A DNA stretch of 64,000 nt, taken from Desulfoscipio geothermicus. Lineage in GTDB: Bacteria > Bacillota > Desulfotomaculia > Desulfotomaculales > Desulfallaceae. Of the stretch, positions 36,997 to 48,053 are shown piece by piece (the first letter of the stretch is position 1; each line of letters opens with the position of its first letter). The notes under the pieces were generated by a model. It had not been told where the DNA came from and ran no database searches. It saw only the letters and a list, made by a program, of their open reading frames with translations. Made by a program: the position numbers and the translations under genes. The stretch is taken from the NCBI GenBank assembly GCA_016841905.1, contig JAENYF010000005.1:1-64000 (forward strand), in the 5' to 3' direction.

Positions 36997-37238
36997 AGCA
37001 ATTTTCAATATTTCTGGGGTATGCCTATAACAAAGCCGCTGCAGAGGCAAATGCGGGCAGGTATTTTAAAATGTCGGGATACATGGATAACAACACATCG
37101 GATATATATTTCCTCCTGTGCCCGATTAACAGGCTAGCGTGGTTGTTCGACAATAAATAGGATGATGATTGCCGGAAAATCCGGGATATGAACTACGGCT
37201 TTTTACAGTACCCTCGCTGTAACCAATTTACCCATTAA

Positions 37239-37265
37239 AAAAGCGAGTTGTCAGACACTCGCTTT
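37239..37265 (-). terminator. ssrA: Terminator of ssrA
   Basis: AAAGCGAGT / ACTCGCTTT hairpin; on the minus strand the stem is followed by TTTTTTAATGG. Confidence 0.85.
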
Positions 37266-37279
37266 AGCACCGTTATGTA

Positions 37280-37638
37280 TGGTGGAGGCGGGGGGAGTTG
37301 AACCCACCGTCCGAAAGAAGAGCCACAAGACCTTCTACGAGCATAGGATGTGTTTTAAACTTCGCTCCGTTGGCGCCCACAACCAGGCTTCGCCGGAACT
37401 ATCTCGATAAATGTCCTCGTTAGCCTCCGAGAATTGGCTAAGGAGTAAGCCTGCTCATATGACACCCCATGATCCGCTCCGCAGGCAAGTGCGGGTGGGA
37501 TGCTAGCTGCAACTAGGCAGCTAGAGCGTAATTTTCTTCGTTGGCAGTTATATTAACTGTTCCACCGTTTAACGGGCTGATGGAACCCCGGCTCGCTTAT
37601 CCTGCCACAACTTCCCCCGTCGAAACCATTTCGCCCCC
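37280..37638 (-). ncRNA. ssrA: Transfer-messenger RNA
   Basis: 359 nt. The 5' end GGGGGCGAAATGGTTTCGAC and the 3' end CGCCTCC-A-CCA form the tRNA-like acceptor; TTCAAC is in the T loop. The coding part reads GCC AAC GAA GAA AAT TAC GCT CTA GCT GCC TAG, giving the tag ANEENYALAA. Rescues stalled ribosomes with SmpB, whose gene ends 9 bases upstream. Confidence 0.97.
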
Positions 37639-37647
37639 AGATAATTA

Positions 37648-38106
37648 TTACTGCTTCTGTCTATCCCTTAAGGCCCGGTCCATATCCCTTTGGGCATCAC
37701 GAGCAGCAATATCTTCCCTCTTGTCGTACTGTTTTTTGCCTCTAGCCAGGGCAATCTCAACTTTAGCCCATTTACCATTTTTAAAATAAACTTTTAGAGG
37801 AATCAGAGAGTAACCTTTTTCCCTGGTTTGCCCAAACAAACGCATGATTTCCCGCTTATGCATTAATAGCTTACGCGGCCGCTTTGGCTCGTGGTTAAAC
37901 CGGTTACCCTGCTCATATGGGCTGATATGCATATTATACAACACCAGTTCGCCATTATCAATCCTCGCATAACTATCCTGGAGGTTGGCCTTACCGGCCC
38001 GAATAGACTTTATTTCAGTACCTGACAGGGCGATACCGGCCTCATAAGTATCATCAATATGATACTCGTGGCGTGCCTTACGGTTAACAATTGTATTGGC
38101 CGGCAT
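37648..38106 (-). CDS. smpB: SsrA-binding protein SmpB
   Basis: 152 residues, usual length. [40 protein letters not shown] and the basic C-terminal tail [21 protein letters not shown] needed for trans-translation. I start at the ATG at 38106 (GAGGTGTT upstream). Directly upstream of ssrA on the same strand. Confidence 0.97.
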   Translation of the reverse strand: MPANTIVNRKARHEYHIDDTYEAGIALSGTEIKSIRAGKANLQDSYARIDNGELVLYNMHISPYEQGNRFNHEPKRPRKLLMHKREIMRLFGQTREKGYSLIPLKVYFKNGKWAKVEIALARGKKQYDKREDIAARDAQRDMDRALRDRQKQ

Positions 38107-38255
38107 GAACAACACCTCGATAATCAAAGCCCTGCCAGTTTTCATTTAGGCAAGGGCTTGCTAGCTAAGTTCAATTCCTATAACATAATGACGGAATGCA
38201 TTCTGTAATCCAGGTAATTATTAATTATATCATCATCTTATTCTTTGTCAACTAC

Positions 38256-38807
38256 CTAGAGCTCCATTTCATCGGCAATATCCTGCATAGCTTCCAGCCC
38301 CAGCCTAAGAAATGCACCCAATTCCAGACCCATTTCAGAGCAGGAGGCAATTATTTCGCGATTGGCACCGCGGGCGAAGGAATTTTCATTATACCTCTTT
38401 TTCAGAAAGTCAACATCGATAGCCGACAGCTTTTTCTCCGGCTTGATTAGCGCTCCAGCTACAATTAACCCGGTCAACGGGTCGGTGGAATACAAGGCTT
38501 TGTCCATAAAGGAATTACGAGGCAGGCCATGCATCTCGTTATGCACCCGCACAGCATAGACCACATCCTTAGGCAGTCCAAGTTCCGCCAACAAATCTGC
38601 GCCTTCCAGGCTATGCCTGTGGGGTTCATCTTTCGTTTGGTCGTAGTCAATATCATGCAGCAATCCCGCCAAGCCCCATTTTTCTGCATCCTCGTTAAAA
38701 TACCGGGCTAAATGCTTCATCACAGCCTCTACAGCCAGAGAGTGTTTAATTAAATTTTTATTCTTTAAATGCTGCTTTAAGAGTGCATAAGCCTCTTCCC
38801 TGGTCAT
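38256..38807 (-). CDS. HD domain phosphohydrolase
   Basis: 183 residues. His in NLIKHSLAVEAVM, the HD pair in GLLHDIDYDQTK, then HRHSLEGADLL and VRVHNEMHG provide the metal ligands of an HD hydrolase. Cytoplasmic; substrate (nucleotide or related) unknown. Start ATG with GGAGGCTTAGTGG upstream. Confidence 0.9.
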   Translation of the reverse strand: MTREEAYALLKQHLKNKNLIKHSLAVEAVMKHLARYFNEDAEKWGLAGLLHDIDYDQTKDEPHRHSLEGADLLAELGLPKDVVYAVRVHNEMHGLPRNSFMDKALYSTDPLTGLIVAGALIKPEKKLSAIDVDFLKKRYNENSFARGANREIIASCSEMGLELGAFLRLGLEAMQDIADEMEL

Positions 38808-38838
38808 CCACTAAGCCTCCAATTTTTAATAATTGTTT

Positions 38839-39294
38839 TTATTCAGTCTTCATAAACTTGGCATTTGCTCTGACGGCAACTTTCCCATCAGGCAGGATGA
38901 TCCGGCCCGCCATTAAATAAAGCCGTCCTCTTTTTTCCTCTTCGCACCACGACTCCACCATCAGTCTAGTGTTAATCGGCACTCCATAGCTATACCGAGT
39001 GGTCATTTCCGCAGTCATAATGGAAATATTGTTAAACCATAGCCACCAGGCCATTGTTTCATCCAGTAAAGCAGCAATTAAACCGCCGTGCATATAGCCA
39101 TTCCAGCCCTGGTGCTCTTCCTTTGCTTCAAATTCGGTGCGGCAAATCTCACCATCCAGTGTAAATTTTAGCTTTAAGCCAATGGGATTGGCCTGGCTGC
39201 AGCCAAAACACATATTGTTACTGTCTTTAATTCTATCTTGCAGAAGCTCCACCCCCCGTACAATATCATTACATATTATAACCCATTGTGGCAA
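38839..39294 (-). CDS. PaaI-like hotdog-fold thioesterase
   Basis: About 130-151 residues depending on start. The hotdog signature GYMHGGLIAALLDETMAWWL is clear, with NMCFGCSQANPIGLKL before it. Acyl-CoA thioesterase-like; substrate unknown. Start uncertain: no good ribosome site precedes the 39294 TTG, and the GTG beginning VELLQDR is an alternative. Confidence 0.88.
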   Translation of the reverse strand: MPQWVIICNDIVRGVELLQDRIKDSNNMCFGCSQANPIGLKLKFTLDGEICRTEFEAKEEHQGWNGYMHGGLIAALLDETMAWWLWFNNISIMTAEMTTRYSYGVPINTRLMVESWCEEEKRGRLYLMAGRIILPDGKVAVRANAKFMKTE

Positions 39295-39339
39295 TAGTTA
39301 CCTGATTAGCAAAAAAGAAAACATCGGCTGCAACTAATA

Positions 39340-39361
39340 AAAAGCCGTCCAATTGGACGAC
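39340..39361 (-). terminator. Terminator hairpin on the minus strand
   Basis: CGTCCAATTGGACG palindromic stem followed on the minus strand by GCTTTTTATT; lies downstream of the 69-residue gene. Confidence 0.7.
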
Positions 39362-39451
39362 CAGTAATAATATAGTATTTTGCTGTGATGCTAGCTTAAA
39401 CTAAGCCCCGGATAAACCGGGTGTGTAATCTTTTTTTTACTCGAGCCCGTG

Positions 39452-39495
39452 AATATCATATTGCACATCTCGGTGCAATATGATATTTTTTTTTA
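39452..39495 (+). terminator. Perfect 15-bp palindrome with T run on the plus strand
   Basis: AATATCATATTGCAC / GTGCAATATGATATT, loop ATCTCG, followed by TTTTTTTTT on the plus strand. It overlaps the last codons of the minus-strand gene at 39456. Confidence 0.7.
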
Positions 39496-39665
39496 ATGCG
39501 CTCTGATAAATCCTCGATACGCGCTTCATCTTCGCCCTGCTCTTTTAGCTGGCTAAGCTCATCTTTATTACCTTCGATTTCCTGTTCCAGCTCATAGGCA
39601 AAGTTAATTTTCTCATCAAAGGTCATGCCTTTTTGGTAACGTTGCCCGGGATCGCTGTAATCCAA
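39456..39665 (-). CDS. Hypothetical 69-residue charged coiled-coil protein
   Basis: Acidic and helical (FAYELEQEIEGNKDELSQLK ... ARIEDLSERIKKK), probably a short coiled coil. TTG start after GGAGGGG. The last dozen codons (KKKYHIAPRCAI) are encoded by the palindrome described separately, so the original C-terminus may have been replaced. Function unknown. Confidence 0.55.
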   Translation of the reverse strand: MDYSDPGQRYQKGMTFDEKINFAYELEQEIEGNKDELSQLKEQGEDEARIEDLSERIKKKYHIAPRCAI

Positions 39666-39819
39666 AAATAACCCCTCCGCTCATCTAGTTACTTTTTTAT
39701 TGTGCTCATGCTTGCCAATAAATATGCATAGAATTCACCTTTCATCACAGTGCTGGCATTTCAGGGCAAAAAGCCTTATAATCAACTATAATAAAAGCTG
39801 AGTCATGGGAGGAGTTGCC

Positions 39820-40002
39820 TTGGAGAATAAATTTTCGTTATTGGTGGCTTTAATTGCCTTTATCTTCGCTGCCAGCCTGATCCCCATGAGCAAGCTGAAC
39901 ATGCCCGGCAAGGGTGTTCGCATTTGGCGCCTTATCACTTTAGCCCTGCTGGTTGCCGCAGCTTTTTTAGCCATGTTCGCACCAACGCTAATCGGTAAAT
40001 AA
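39820..40002 (+). CDS. Small two-helix membrane protein
   Basis: 60 residues with two membrane helices (about 6-23 and 39-55) joined by a basic loop. The TTG at 39820 lies at correct distance from GGGAGGAG; an ATG at 39805 overlaps that site. Alone on the plus strand, convergent with hppA. Function unknown. Confidence 0.6.
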   Translation: MENKFSLLVALIAFIFAASLIPMSKLNMPGKGVRIWRLITLALLVAAAFLAMFAPTLIGK

Positions 40003-40044
40003 CTGCACTCTTTCCAGTAGCCGAAACTGCTATTGGCACGTATT

Positions 40045-40077
40045 AAAAAAGCCGGGCACGAAGCCCAGCTTTTTTTA
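40045..40077. terminator. Shared terminator between convergent genes
   Basis: AAAAAAGC CGGGC / GCCC AGCTTTTTT with T runs on both strands; ends the small membrane gene and hppA. Confidence 0.85.
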
Positions 40078-40080
40078 ATT

Positions 40081-42234
40081 CTACAGTCTGGTGAGCAGAG
40101 GGCCAAGGATTAGTGAAATAGTACCTGCCACCTTAATCAGCGGGTTCATTGCAGGACCGGAGGTGTCTTTACAGGGGTCACCTACGGTGTCTCCGATAAC
40201 CGCGGCCTGGTGAATCGGGTTGGGCTGGCCATTAATCTTCTTACCGCCTAGAGCGCCGCCTTCAATATACTTTTTCGCGTTGTCCCAAGCACCGCCGGCG
40301 TTAGCCAGGAACAAGGCCAGCAGCACACCAGTAGTGGTCAGGCCGGTTAGGAAACCGGCCAGCGCCATAGCGCCAAGGCCAAAACCGACCAGCGGCGGGA
40401 TAACAACAGCGATAATGCCGGGGAAAATCATCTTGCTGATAGCTGAGCGGGTAGCAATATCCACGCAGCGAGCGTAGTCGGGCTTACCCGTGCCTTCCAT
40501 AATGCCGGGGATTTCCCGGAACTGGCGGCGTACTTCTTCCACCATGCCATAAGCCGCCTCACCAACCGCGTGCATGGTGCGAGCGCCAATCAGGAAAGGC
40601 ACCGCGCCGCCAATGAACACACCCACCAAAACCATGGGATCGGTAACGTTAACAATAAAATCACCGCCGGTAGCTGCCAGGGCATCCTGCATATTGGGGT
40701 TATGCTTAACGCCGTCAACAAAAGCGCTAAACAGAGCCAGAGCAGTCAGAGCAGCAGAACCAATAGCGAAACCTTTGGCAATAGCCGCTGTGGTATTACC
40801 CACGGCGTCAAGTTTATCAGTTTTCTCACGCACTTCGGGGGGCAGCTCAGCCATTTCGGCGATACCACCAGCGTTGTCAGCCACCGGACCAAAGGAGTCC
40901 ATAGCCACCACCATACCGGCGGTGGAAAGCATACCCATAGCCGCCATAGCTATACCATAGATGGACCACAGTGCAGCTTGTCCTTCCGGGGCATACGACA
41001 GCACGGACCAGAATGAGAAGTAAATAGCCCCGGCAAATACCAGCATGGGGATAAAGGTAGATTCCATACCGACTGCTAAACCGTTAATAATATTGGTAGC
41101 CGGACCGGTCTTGGAAGCTTCTGCAATTCTCAATACCGGAGGTTTATTGTTGGCTGTGTAATACTCAGTGAGCCAGCCGACTGCCACGTTAACGATCAAG
41201 CCAGCAGCCACAGCCAGGAAAATACCGAAGGAAACATTGCCAAAGGCCACGCCGGTAGGTTCGGCAATGCCGTCGGCCGGGAAAACAGTCTTAGCGATAA
41301 ACCAGGTGCCAATCAAGGTCATCACATTAGTGCTCCACAAGCCTACGTTCAAAGCAGCCTGCGGGTTGCCGCCTTCATTGGTACGCACGGTAAAGGTGCC
41401 CAAAATAGCAGCGATAATACCAACTGCTCCTACCAGCAGCGGGAAAATAACACCGGAGAAGCCAAACAAGGTGTTACCAATCAACATCGCCGCAATGGTC
41501 GTAGCAGCATAAGATTCAAACAAGTCAGCGCCCATACCGGCGGTGTCACCAACGTTGTCACCAACATTGTCGGCGATGGTCGCCGGGTTGCGCGGGTCAT
41601 CTTCCGGAATACCTGCTTCAACTTTACCCACCAGGTCCGCGCCTACATCAGCAGCTTTGGTATAGATACCACCGCCGACCCTGGCAAAGAACGCAATTAC
41701 GGATGCCCCAAAGGCGAAGCTATTAATAATCAGCGGGCTTTTAAAGATAATAAACAGTACGGAAACGCCCAGCAGACCTAAACCGGCCACGGACAGACCC
41801 ATAACAGCGCCGGCCCGGAAGGAAACCTGCAAAGCTTTGTTCAAACCGAAGCTACGAGCAGCTTCAGCAGTACGGGCGTTAGATTTGGTAGTACTATTCA
41901 TGCCAATGTAACCGGCAATAGCCGAGCAAATCGCGCCCACCAGGAAGGAAATAGCCGATGCCGGACCTACCGGCAGGTGGGAACCAGGTTGCTGTTCAAT
42001 AAAAAATCCAGCAGCCCATAATAAAATAAAAATTACAATTGCGAAAGGAGCCAGTGTTTTGTACTGACGATTCAAATACGCCATGGCACCCTCTTGAATA
42101 GCTTCCGAAAGCTGCTTCATCCTGGGTGTGCCCATGCTCTCTTTGAGAACCTGGGACATGGTGAAAAGGGCGAACAGTAGCGCCAGAGCACCTGCTCCAG
42201 CAGCATAGTAGGCCAACTTAATATCAAAGTCCAC
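40081..42234 (-). CDS. hppA: Membrane-bound ion-translocating pyrophosphatase (K+-dependent type)
   Basis: 717 residues with about 16 membrane helices. Hydrolyses PPi and pumps Na+ or H+. Key segments: [39 protein letters not shown] and a late [17 protein letters not shown]. The position that is Lys in K+-independent forms reads Ala here ([10 protein letters not shown]), the hallmark of K+-dependent enzymes. Na+ versus H+ specificity cannot be read safely. GTG start with GAGAGGG upstream. Saves ATP in energy-limited anaerobes by recycling PPi. Confidence 0.96.
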   Translation of the reverse strand: MDFDIKLAYYAAGAGALALLFALFTMSQVLKESMGTPRMKQLSEAIQEGAMAYLNRQYKTLAPFAIVIFILLWAAGFFIEQQPGSHLPVGPASAISFLVGAICSAIAGYIGMNSTTKSNARTAEAARSFGLNKALQVSFRAGAVMGLSVAGLGLLGVSVLFIIFKSPLIINSFAFGASVIAFFARVGGGIYTKAADVGADLVGKVEAGIPEDDPRNPATIADNVGDNVGDTAGMGADLFESYAATTIAAMLIGNTLFGFSGVIFPLLVGAVGIIAAILGTFTVRTNEGGNPQAALNVGLWSTNVMTLIGTWFIAKTVFPADGIAEPTGVAFGNVSFGIFLAVAAGLIVNVAVGWLTEYYTANNKPPVLRIAEASKTGPATNIINGLAVGMESTFIPMLVFAGAIYFSFWSVLSYAPEGQAALWSIYGIAMAAMGMLSTAGMVVAMDSFGPVADNAGGIAEMAELPPEVREKTDKLDAVGNTTAAIAKGFAIGSAALTALALFSAFVDGVKHNPNMQDALAATGGDFIVNVTDPMVLVGVFIGGAVPFLIGARTMHAVGEAAYGMVEEVRRQFREIPGIMEGTGKPDYARCVDIATRSAISKMIFPGIIAVVIPPLVGFGLGAMALAGFLTGLTTTGVLLALFLANAGGAWDNAKKYIEGGALGGKKINGQPNPIHQAAVIGDTVGDPCKDTSGPAMNPLIKVAGTISLILGPLLTRL

Positions 42235-42406
42235 TTATAAATACCCTCTCTTCCCTCTAAAATAAGCAATGCTTTAAAAAATCCCCAAAACGTCAGTGAA
42301 TCTACATTCACCTCCTCGATGAATCCATTACAAATATAAATTATAACATAATGTGCAAACATTAATAAATAAACTTAGTAGATATTGCCTTATCATAAAC
42401 TTAAAT

Positions 42407-42433
42407 AAAAATCCGGGGAAACCCCGGATTTTT
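42407..42433 (-). terminator. Terminator of the glycolytic operon
   Basis: AAAAATCCGGGG / CCCCGGATTTTT with a 3-base loop, overlapping the last codon of secG on the minus strand. Confidence 0.92.
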
Positions 42434-42668
42434 ATCTGGCTAAAACTACAAGAATCAATGAAACAGCAGCAAAAACAATAGCAACCAAGACAGTAATTTT
42501 AGCAAGAAAATCATCCAGACCTTTTTTCTTACCGAAGAAAGTTTCGGCGCCACCGGCGATGGACCCAGATAACCCTGCACTCTTACCTGATTGCAGCAAA
42601 ATTACTGTGATTAGCCCTATACTCAGGATTACTTGTAAAACAGTTAAAATAATTTCACCAACAGCCAA
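42432..42668 (-). CDS. secG: Preprotein translocase subunit SecG
   Basis: 78 residues, two membrane helices (about 5-25 and 54-76) joined by a Gly-rich loop LQSGKSAGLSGSIAGGAETF typical of SecG. Part of SecYEG. TTG start, GGGGGAGTG upstream. Last gene of the pgk-tpiA-gpmI-eno-secG operon, the usual Firmicute order. Confidence 0.95.
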   Translation of the reverse strand: MAVGEIILTVLQVILSIGLITVILLQSGKSAGLSGSIAGGAETFFGKKKGLDDFLAKITVLVAIVFAAVSLILVVLAR

Positions 42669-42769
42669 AATTTCACTCCCCCTTTAACATAAACATTTTA
42701 ATATACCGGAGTAGATAAAGCAATACTTGTCCCGTAGAAGAAGAACATTGCTGTCCGGGGAGTGTCGAT

Positions 42770-44056
<1,287 letters not shown>

Positions 44057-44121
44057 TTAAATTACCTCCTTGCTAACATAGTAAGTTACTTTTTCACTTT
44101 ATTTTTCAACACCCGGTGACT

Positions 44122-45669
44122 CTAATCTACCTCCAGCAGACTGTGGCCAGTCATCTCGGGTGGTTTTTCTATATTAAGCAGGTGTAGCATGGTGGGGGCA
44201 AGATCTTCCAGACGCCCGGGTCGCAGCCTAGCATTTTTGTACTCCTCGCTAACCAGGATCAAGGGCACTGGATCGGTAGTGTGGGAGGTGATAGGTTCCC
44301 CGTCTTGACCAACCATATTTTCCGCGTTACCGTGGTCGGCTGTGATCAGCGCAATTCCGCCCGCCTGCTGCACTGACTGTACGCTCCGGCCAATGCACCG
44401 GTCTACTGTTTCTATAGCTTTAATGGCAGCGGGCAATATTCCAGTATGCCCCACCATATCTGGATTAGCATAATTCACAATAATCACGTCATAAACCTGC
44501 TCTTTTATTTTATCCAGCAAAACATTGGTTACCTGCTCAGCGCTCATTTGTGGCTGCAAATCATAAGTAGCTACACTGGGTGAAGGCACCAGGATCCGAT
44601 CCTCACCCTCATTAGGTTTTTCCACACCGCCGTTAAAAAAGAAGGTGACATGAGCATATTTTTCTGTTTCTGCCAATCGCAGCTGCTTAAGCTTATGGTA
44701 GCTAAGCACTTCACCCAAGGTATTAATTATTGTCTGGGGACGAAAGGCTACCTGTGCCTCAATGGTCTTATCATACTGGGTCATACAAACATAATGCACC
44801 ACCGGCCGATCAGTAGGCCGATCAAAAACATCAAAATCAACATCCACAAAAGCACGGGTGATTTGTCTGGCCCGGTCAGGTCGGAAATTATAGAAAATAA
44901 TCGCATCGCCATCCTTCACCCGGCCAACGGGCTGGCCTTGCCCATCCAACACAACGGTAGGCTTAACAAATTCGTCGGTCTCCCCACGATCGTAAGCCTG
45001 CTCCAATGCTTCCAAGGCCGATGCTGATTGATAGCCCTCACCTAGCACCATAACCAGGTAAGCAGCTTGAGTACGCTCCCAGCGGTGGTCCCTATCCATG
45101 GCATAATAGCGTCCCATAACGGTAGCCACCTGGCCGGTTTCAATTTTCTCCATCCGTTCGATAAGGGTGATTATGTATTCTCGCGCATTAGCCGGGGGCA
45201 CGTCCCGGCCGTCCAGAAAAGCATGCACAAATACCCGTGACAAACCCTGGTCACGGGCCAGTTCTAATAAGGCATATAAATGTTCAATATGGCTATGCAC
45301 ACCACCGTCTGAAAGCAAACCCATCAAATGCAGGGCTGATTGACGATCCCGTACCTTATCTATAGCCTCCAGCAACACCGGGTTATCATAAAAGGTGCGC
45401 TCCCGAATAGCCTTGCTTATTCTGGTTAATTCCTGGTAAACTACTCGCCCGGCACCGATGTTTAAATGCCCCACCTCGGAATTTCCCATTTGCCCCTCGG
45501 GCAACCCCACATCCTCACCGGAAGTGCCCAGCCTAGTATGAGGATATTGGGCGAGCAGTATGTCCATGTTGGGCTTGCAAGCTAATGCAATGGCATTACC
45601 CTGGTGATTCTCGGAGAGGCCCCAGCCATCTAAAATAAAGAGCGCCAGAGGACGTTTATTGGTAACCAA
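44122..45669 (-). CDS. gpmI: Phosphoglycerate mutase, 2,3-bisphosphoglycerate-independent
   Basis: 515 residues, the full length of the Mn-dependent enzyme. LFILDGWGLSE metal site, catalytic Ser in NSEVGHLNIGAGR, and TADHGNAENM. Interconverts 3- and 2-phosphoglycerate. TTG start after GAGGGGGAA. It begins 15 bases after tpiA. Confidence 0.98.
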   Translation of the reverse strand: MVTNKRPLALFILDGWGLSENHQGNAIALACKPNMDILLAQYPHTRLGTSGEDVGLPEGQMGNSEVGHLNIGAGRVVYQELTRISKAIRERTFYDNPVLLEAIDKVRDRQSALHLMGLLSDGGVHSHIEHLYALLELARDQGLSRVFVHAFLDGRDVPPANAREYIITLIERMEKIETGQVATVMGRYYAMDRDHRWERTQAAYLVMVLGEGYQSASALEALEQAYDRGETDEFVKPTVVLDGQGQPVGRVKDGDAIIFYNFRPDRARQITRAFVDVDFDVFDRPTDRPVVHYVCMTQYDKTIEAQVAFRPQTIINTLGEVLSYHKLKQLRLAETEKYAHVTFFFNGGVEKPNEGEDRILVPSPSVATYDLQPQMSAEQVTNVLLDKIKEQVYDVIIVNYANPDMVGHTGILPAAIKAIETVDRCIGRSVQSVQQAGGIALITADHGNAENMVGQDGEPITSHTTDPVPLILVSEEYKNARLRPGRLEDLAPTMLHLLNIEKPPEMTGHSLLEVD

Positions 45670-45684
45670 ATATCTTCCCCCTCA

Positions 45685-46452
45685 TTATCCTGTAACAGCG
45701 TTTCTGATAATATCGGTGAAGCTGTCGACTTCCAGGCTGGCCCCGCCCACCAGTGCCCCGTCAATATCTGGCTGAGCCATTAATTCAGCAGCATTGCTTG
45801 GCTTAACACTACCCCCATACTGGATGCGGACTGCCTGAGCCGCCGCTTCACCAAACAGGCTGCGCAACAAGCCACGGATGTACTCGTTTACCTGCTGGGC
45901 ATCCGAGGCAGAGGCCGTGCGCCCAGTGCCAATAGCCCAGACCGGCTCATAAGCCACTACCAGCTTGGCCACCTGCAGGGCGCTAAGCCCCGCCAGGGAG
46001 TCTTCCACCTGTTTGCGAACAACCGCTTCCGTAGTGCCCGACTCCCGTTCCTCCAGCCGCTCGCCAACACAAACAATGGGTATTAAATCATGTGCCAGCG
46101 CTGCCAATACCTTTTTATTTACCATAGCGTCAGTTTCCCCAAAATACTGCCGGCGCTCCGAATGGCCCAGAATAACATAACGGCAGCCAATTTCTTTTAG
46201 CATGCCAGGGGCAACTTCCCCAGTGTAAGCTCCCTCGTTCTCCCAATACATATTCTGAGCCCCCACGGCAATGCCCGCTCCCAGGTCCCGCAGTTGCCCG
46301 GCCACCGCCGCCAGGGCGGTAAATGGTGGGCATACCACCATTTCCACCCCGTGCACTCCGGATACCCGGTTCGCCAGCTCACGCACAAAATCAACCGCCT
46401 CGCCGACGGTCTTAAACATTTTCCAGTTACCTGCTATGACGGGTTCGCCCAT
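45685..46452 (-). CDS. tpiA: Triosephosphate isomerase
   Basis: 255 residues. GNWKMFKT, catalytic His and Glu in ILGHSERRQYFGE and AYEPVWAIGTG, and the phosphate loop YGGSVKPSNA. The ATG follows GGAGAG inside the end of pgk; the two genes overlap by 19 bases, giving translational coupling. Confidence 0.98.
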   Translation of the reverse strand: MGEPVIAGNWKMFKTVGEAVDFVRELANRVSGVHGVEMVVCPPFTALAAVAGQLRDLGAGIAVGAQNMYWENEGAYTGEVAPGMLKEIGCRYVILGHSERRQYFGETDAMVNKKVLAALAHDLIPIVCVGERLEERESGTTEAVVRKQVEDSLAGLSALQVAKLVVAYEPVWAIGTGRTASASDAQQVNEYIRGLLRSLFGEAAAQAVRIQYGGSVKPSNAAELMAQPDIDGALVGGASLEVDSFTDIIRNAVTG

Positions 46453-47681
46453 GTTACACTCTCCTCTGGATAATGCGAATAGACCTCGCTCCGGTCTACT
46501 GTTTGGATCACTTTCAAACCAGGCAGTTCCTTGCCCTCCAAAAAGGCAAGTGACGCACCACCACCAGTGGAGACATGGGTAATTTTATCAGCCACCCCGG
46601 CTTTTTCCACCGCCGACGCCGAATCACCGCCACCAATAATAGTGATCGCATTGAGATCGGCCAGTGCCCGAGCAATTTCCATGGTCCCACTAGCAAAAGG
46701 CTCTATTTCAAATACGCCCATGGGACCATTCCACAGCACCGTAGCCACGTTTTTGAAATTAGCAATAAACTTTTTCACCGTGTCAGGACCTATATCCAAG
46801 ATCATACTATCTTCCGGCACAGCGTTAACCGGCACTACTTGAACCTTTGCAGCAGGAGACATTTCCGTGGCCACTACTACATCCACGGGCAATACAAGTT
46901 CTACACCTTTATCCCGGGCATTTTGCATCAACTGCCCGGCTAGCTCCACTTTATCTTTTTCTAAAAATGATTTTCCTATTTCCAGACCGCTGGCTTTAAG
47001 GAAGGTATTAGCCATACCGCCGCCAACTAAAAGAGTACATACCTTATCCAATAAATTGTTGATCACAGTAATTTTATCCGAAACTTTAGCCCCGCCCATA
47101 ATGGCTATAAATGGGCATTTTGGGGATTTTAGCACCTGTCCCAGCATGGTAAGTTCTTTTTCCATTAACAGACCGGCCACCACCGGTAGATATTGCGCAA
47201 CCCCGTAATTGGAGGCGTGGGCCCGGTGCACCATACCAAAGGCATCATCAACCATTACATCGGCCAGAGAGGCCAACTGGCGAGCAAATTCGAGGTCGTT
47301 CTTCTTTTCCTCGGGATGAAACCGCAGGTTCTCAAGCATTAGCACAGAACCTTCCTTAAGTTGCTTTACCGCCTGCTGAGCATACTCTCCAATACAATCG
47401 TCCGCCTTGTGTACCGTAACCTTTAATAGCCGCTGCAGGCATTCAGCAACGACATCCATCCGGTAAATTTCATTATGCTCCCCAAACTTGGGCCTGCCAA
47501 GGTGCGACATTAAGATTACCTTAGCTTTTTCGTCAAGCAGATATTTTATAGTAGGCAGCGTAGCCCTGATTCGAGTATCATCGGCAATATTACCGTTTTT
47601 ATCCAAAGGAACATTGAAATCCACCCGCACCAACACCCGCTTGCCGGAAACATCCACATCCCTGATCGTCTTTTTGGCCAT
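46434..47681 (-). CDS. pgk: Phosphoglycerate kinase
   Basis: 415 residues, about 20 longer than usual (394-397) because of a C-terminal extension after GLKVIQTVD that overlaps tpiA. Motifs RVDFNVPLD, LMSHLGRPK, FIAIMGGAKVSDKI and GGGDSASAVEKAG are intact. AAGGAGGGG before the ATG. First gene of the operon; no gap or cggR precedes it. Confidence 0.97.
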   Translation of the reverse strand: MAKKTIRDVDVSGKRVLVRVDFNVPLDKNGNIADDTRIRATLPTIKYLLDEKAKVILMSHLGRPKFGEHNEIYRMDVVAECLQRLLKVTVHKADDCIGEYAQQAVKQLKEGSVLMLENLRFHPEEKKNDLEFARQLASLADVMVDDAFGMVHRAHASNYGVAQYLPVVAGLLMEKELTMLGQVLKSPKCPFIAIMGGAKVSDKITVINNLLDKVCTLLVGGGMANTFLKASGLEIGKSFLEKDKVELAGQLMQNARDKGVELVLPVDVVVATEMSPAAKVQVVPVNAVPEDSMILDIGPDTVKKFIANFKNVATVLWNGPMGVFEIEPFASGTMEIARALADLNAITIIGGGDSASAVEKAGVADKITHVSTGGGASLAFLEGKELPGLKVIQTVDRSEVYSHYPEESVTWANPS

Positions 47682-48053
47682 AAAATACCCCTCCTTAAGA
47701 AATAATATTAGAGTCTTCTTTTATCACCATCGCGGAAAGTGCATCTGCAAAAGAAGTGAGGGTACTAAGAGAAGCGGAAGAAACGTGTGGTAGATCGCCT
47801 AATTTAGTATGCCCTGAATTCTTTTTCGGATGCATCTTACCGTGCCGCGTTTATTTCCATCAATTTTACTTTTTTCGGCTTATTTCGCTGCTACTATTAC
47901 TAACGCTATTTCTAATAGTATACATCAGTTGGTATTATTTAATCAAATATGTTATACTCTATTCGCTGAATTAGATAATAGTTCCTGCTTTTATTGTATA
48001 CAAGAAACAAGAACCGCAAAAAAAGAACCGCTAGGCGGCTCCTTCTCTTGGCA
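47682..48053. other. Intergenic region upstream of the pgk operon
   Basis: About 370 bases between rpoN and pgk, expected to hold the operon promoter. cggR and gap, often found here in Firmicutes, are missing. A 46-codon open frame on the minus strand (47695-47835) ends at the pgk ribosome site; see findings. The rpoN terminator lies at the far end. Confidence 0.55.
48018..48044 (-). terminator. rpoN: Terminator of rpoN
   Basis: GAGCCGCC TA GCGGTTC stem with one mismatch, followed on the minus strand by TTTTTTTGCGG. Confidence 0.75.

Noticed and set aside
37201-37222. Small stem TTACAG...CTGTAA near the ssrA terminator
   Set aside because: Too short to claim a function; the real terminator is at 37239.
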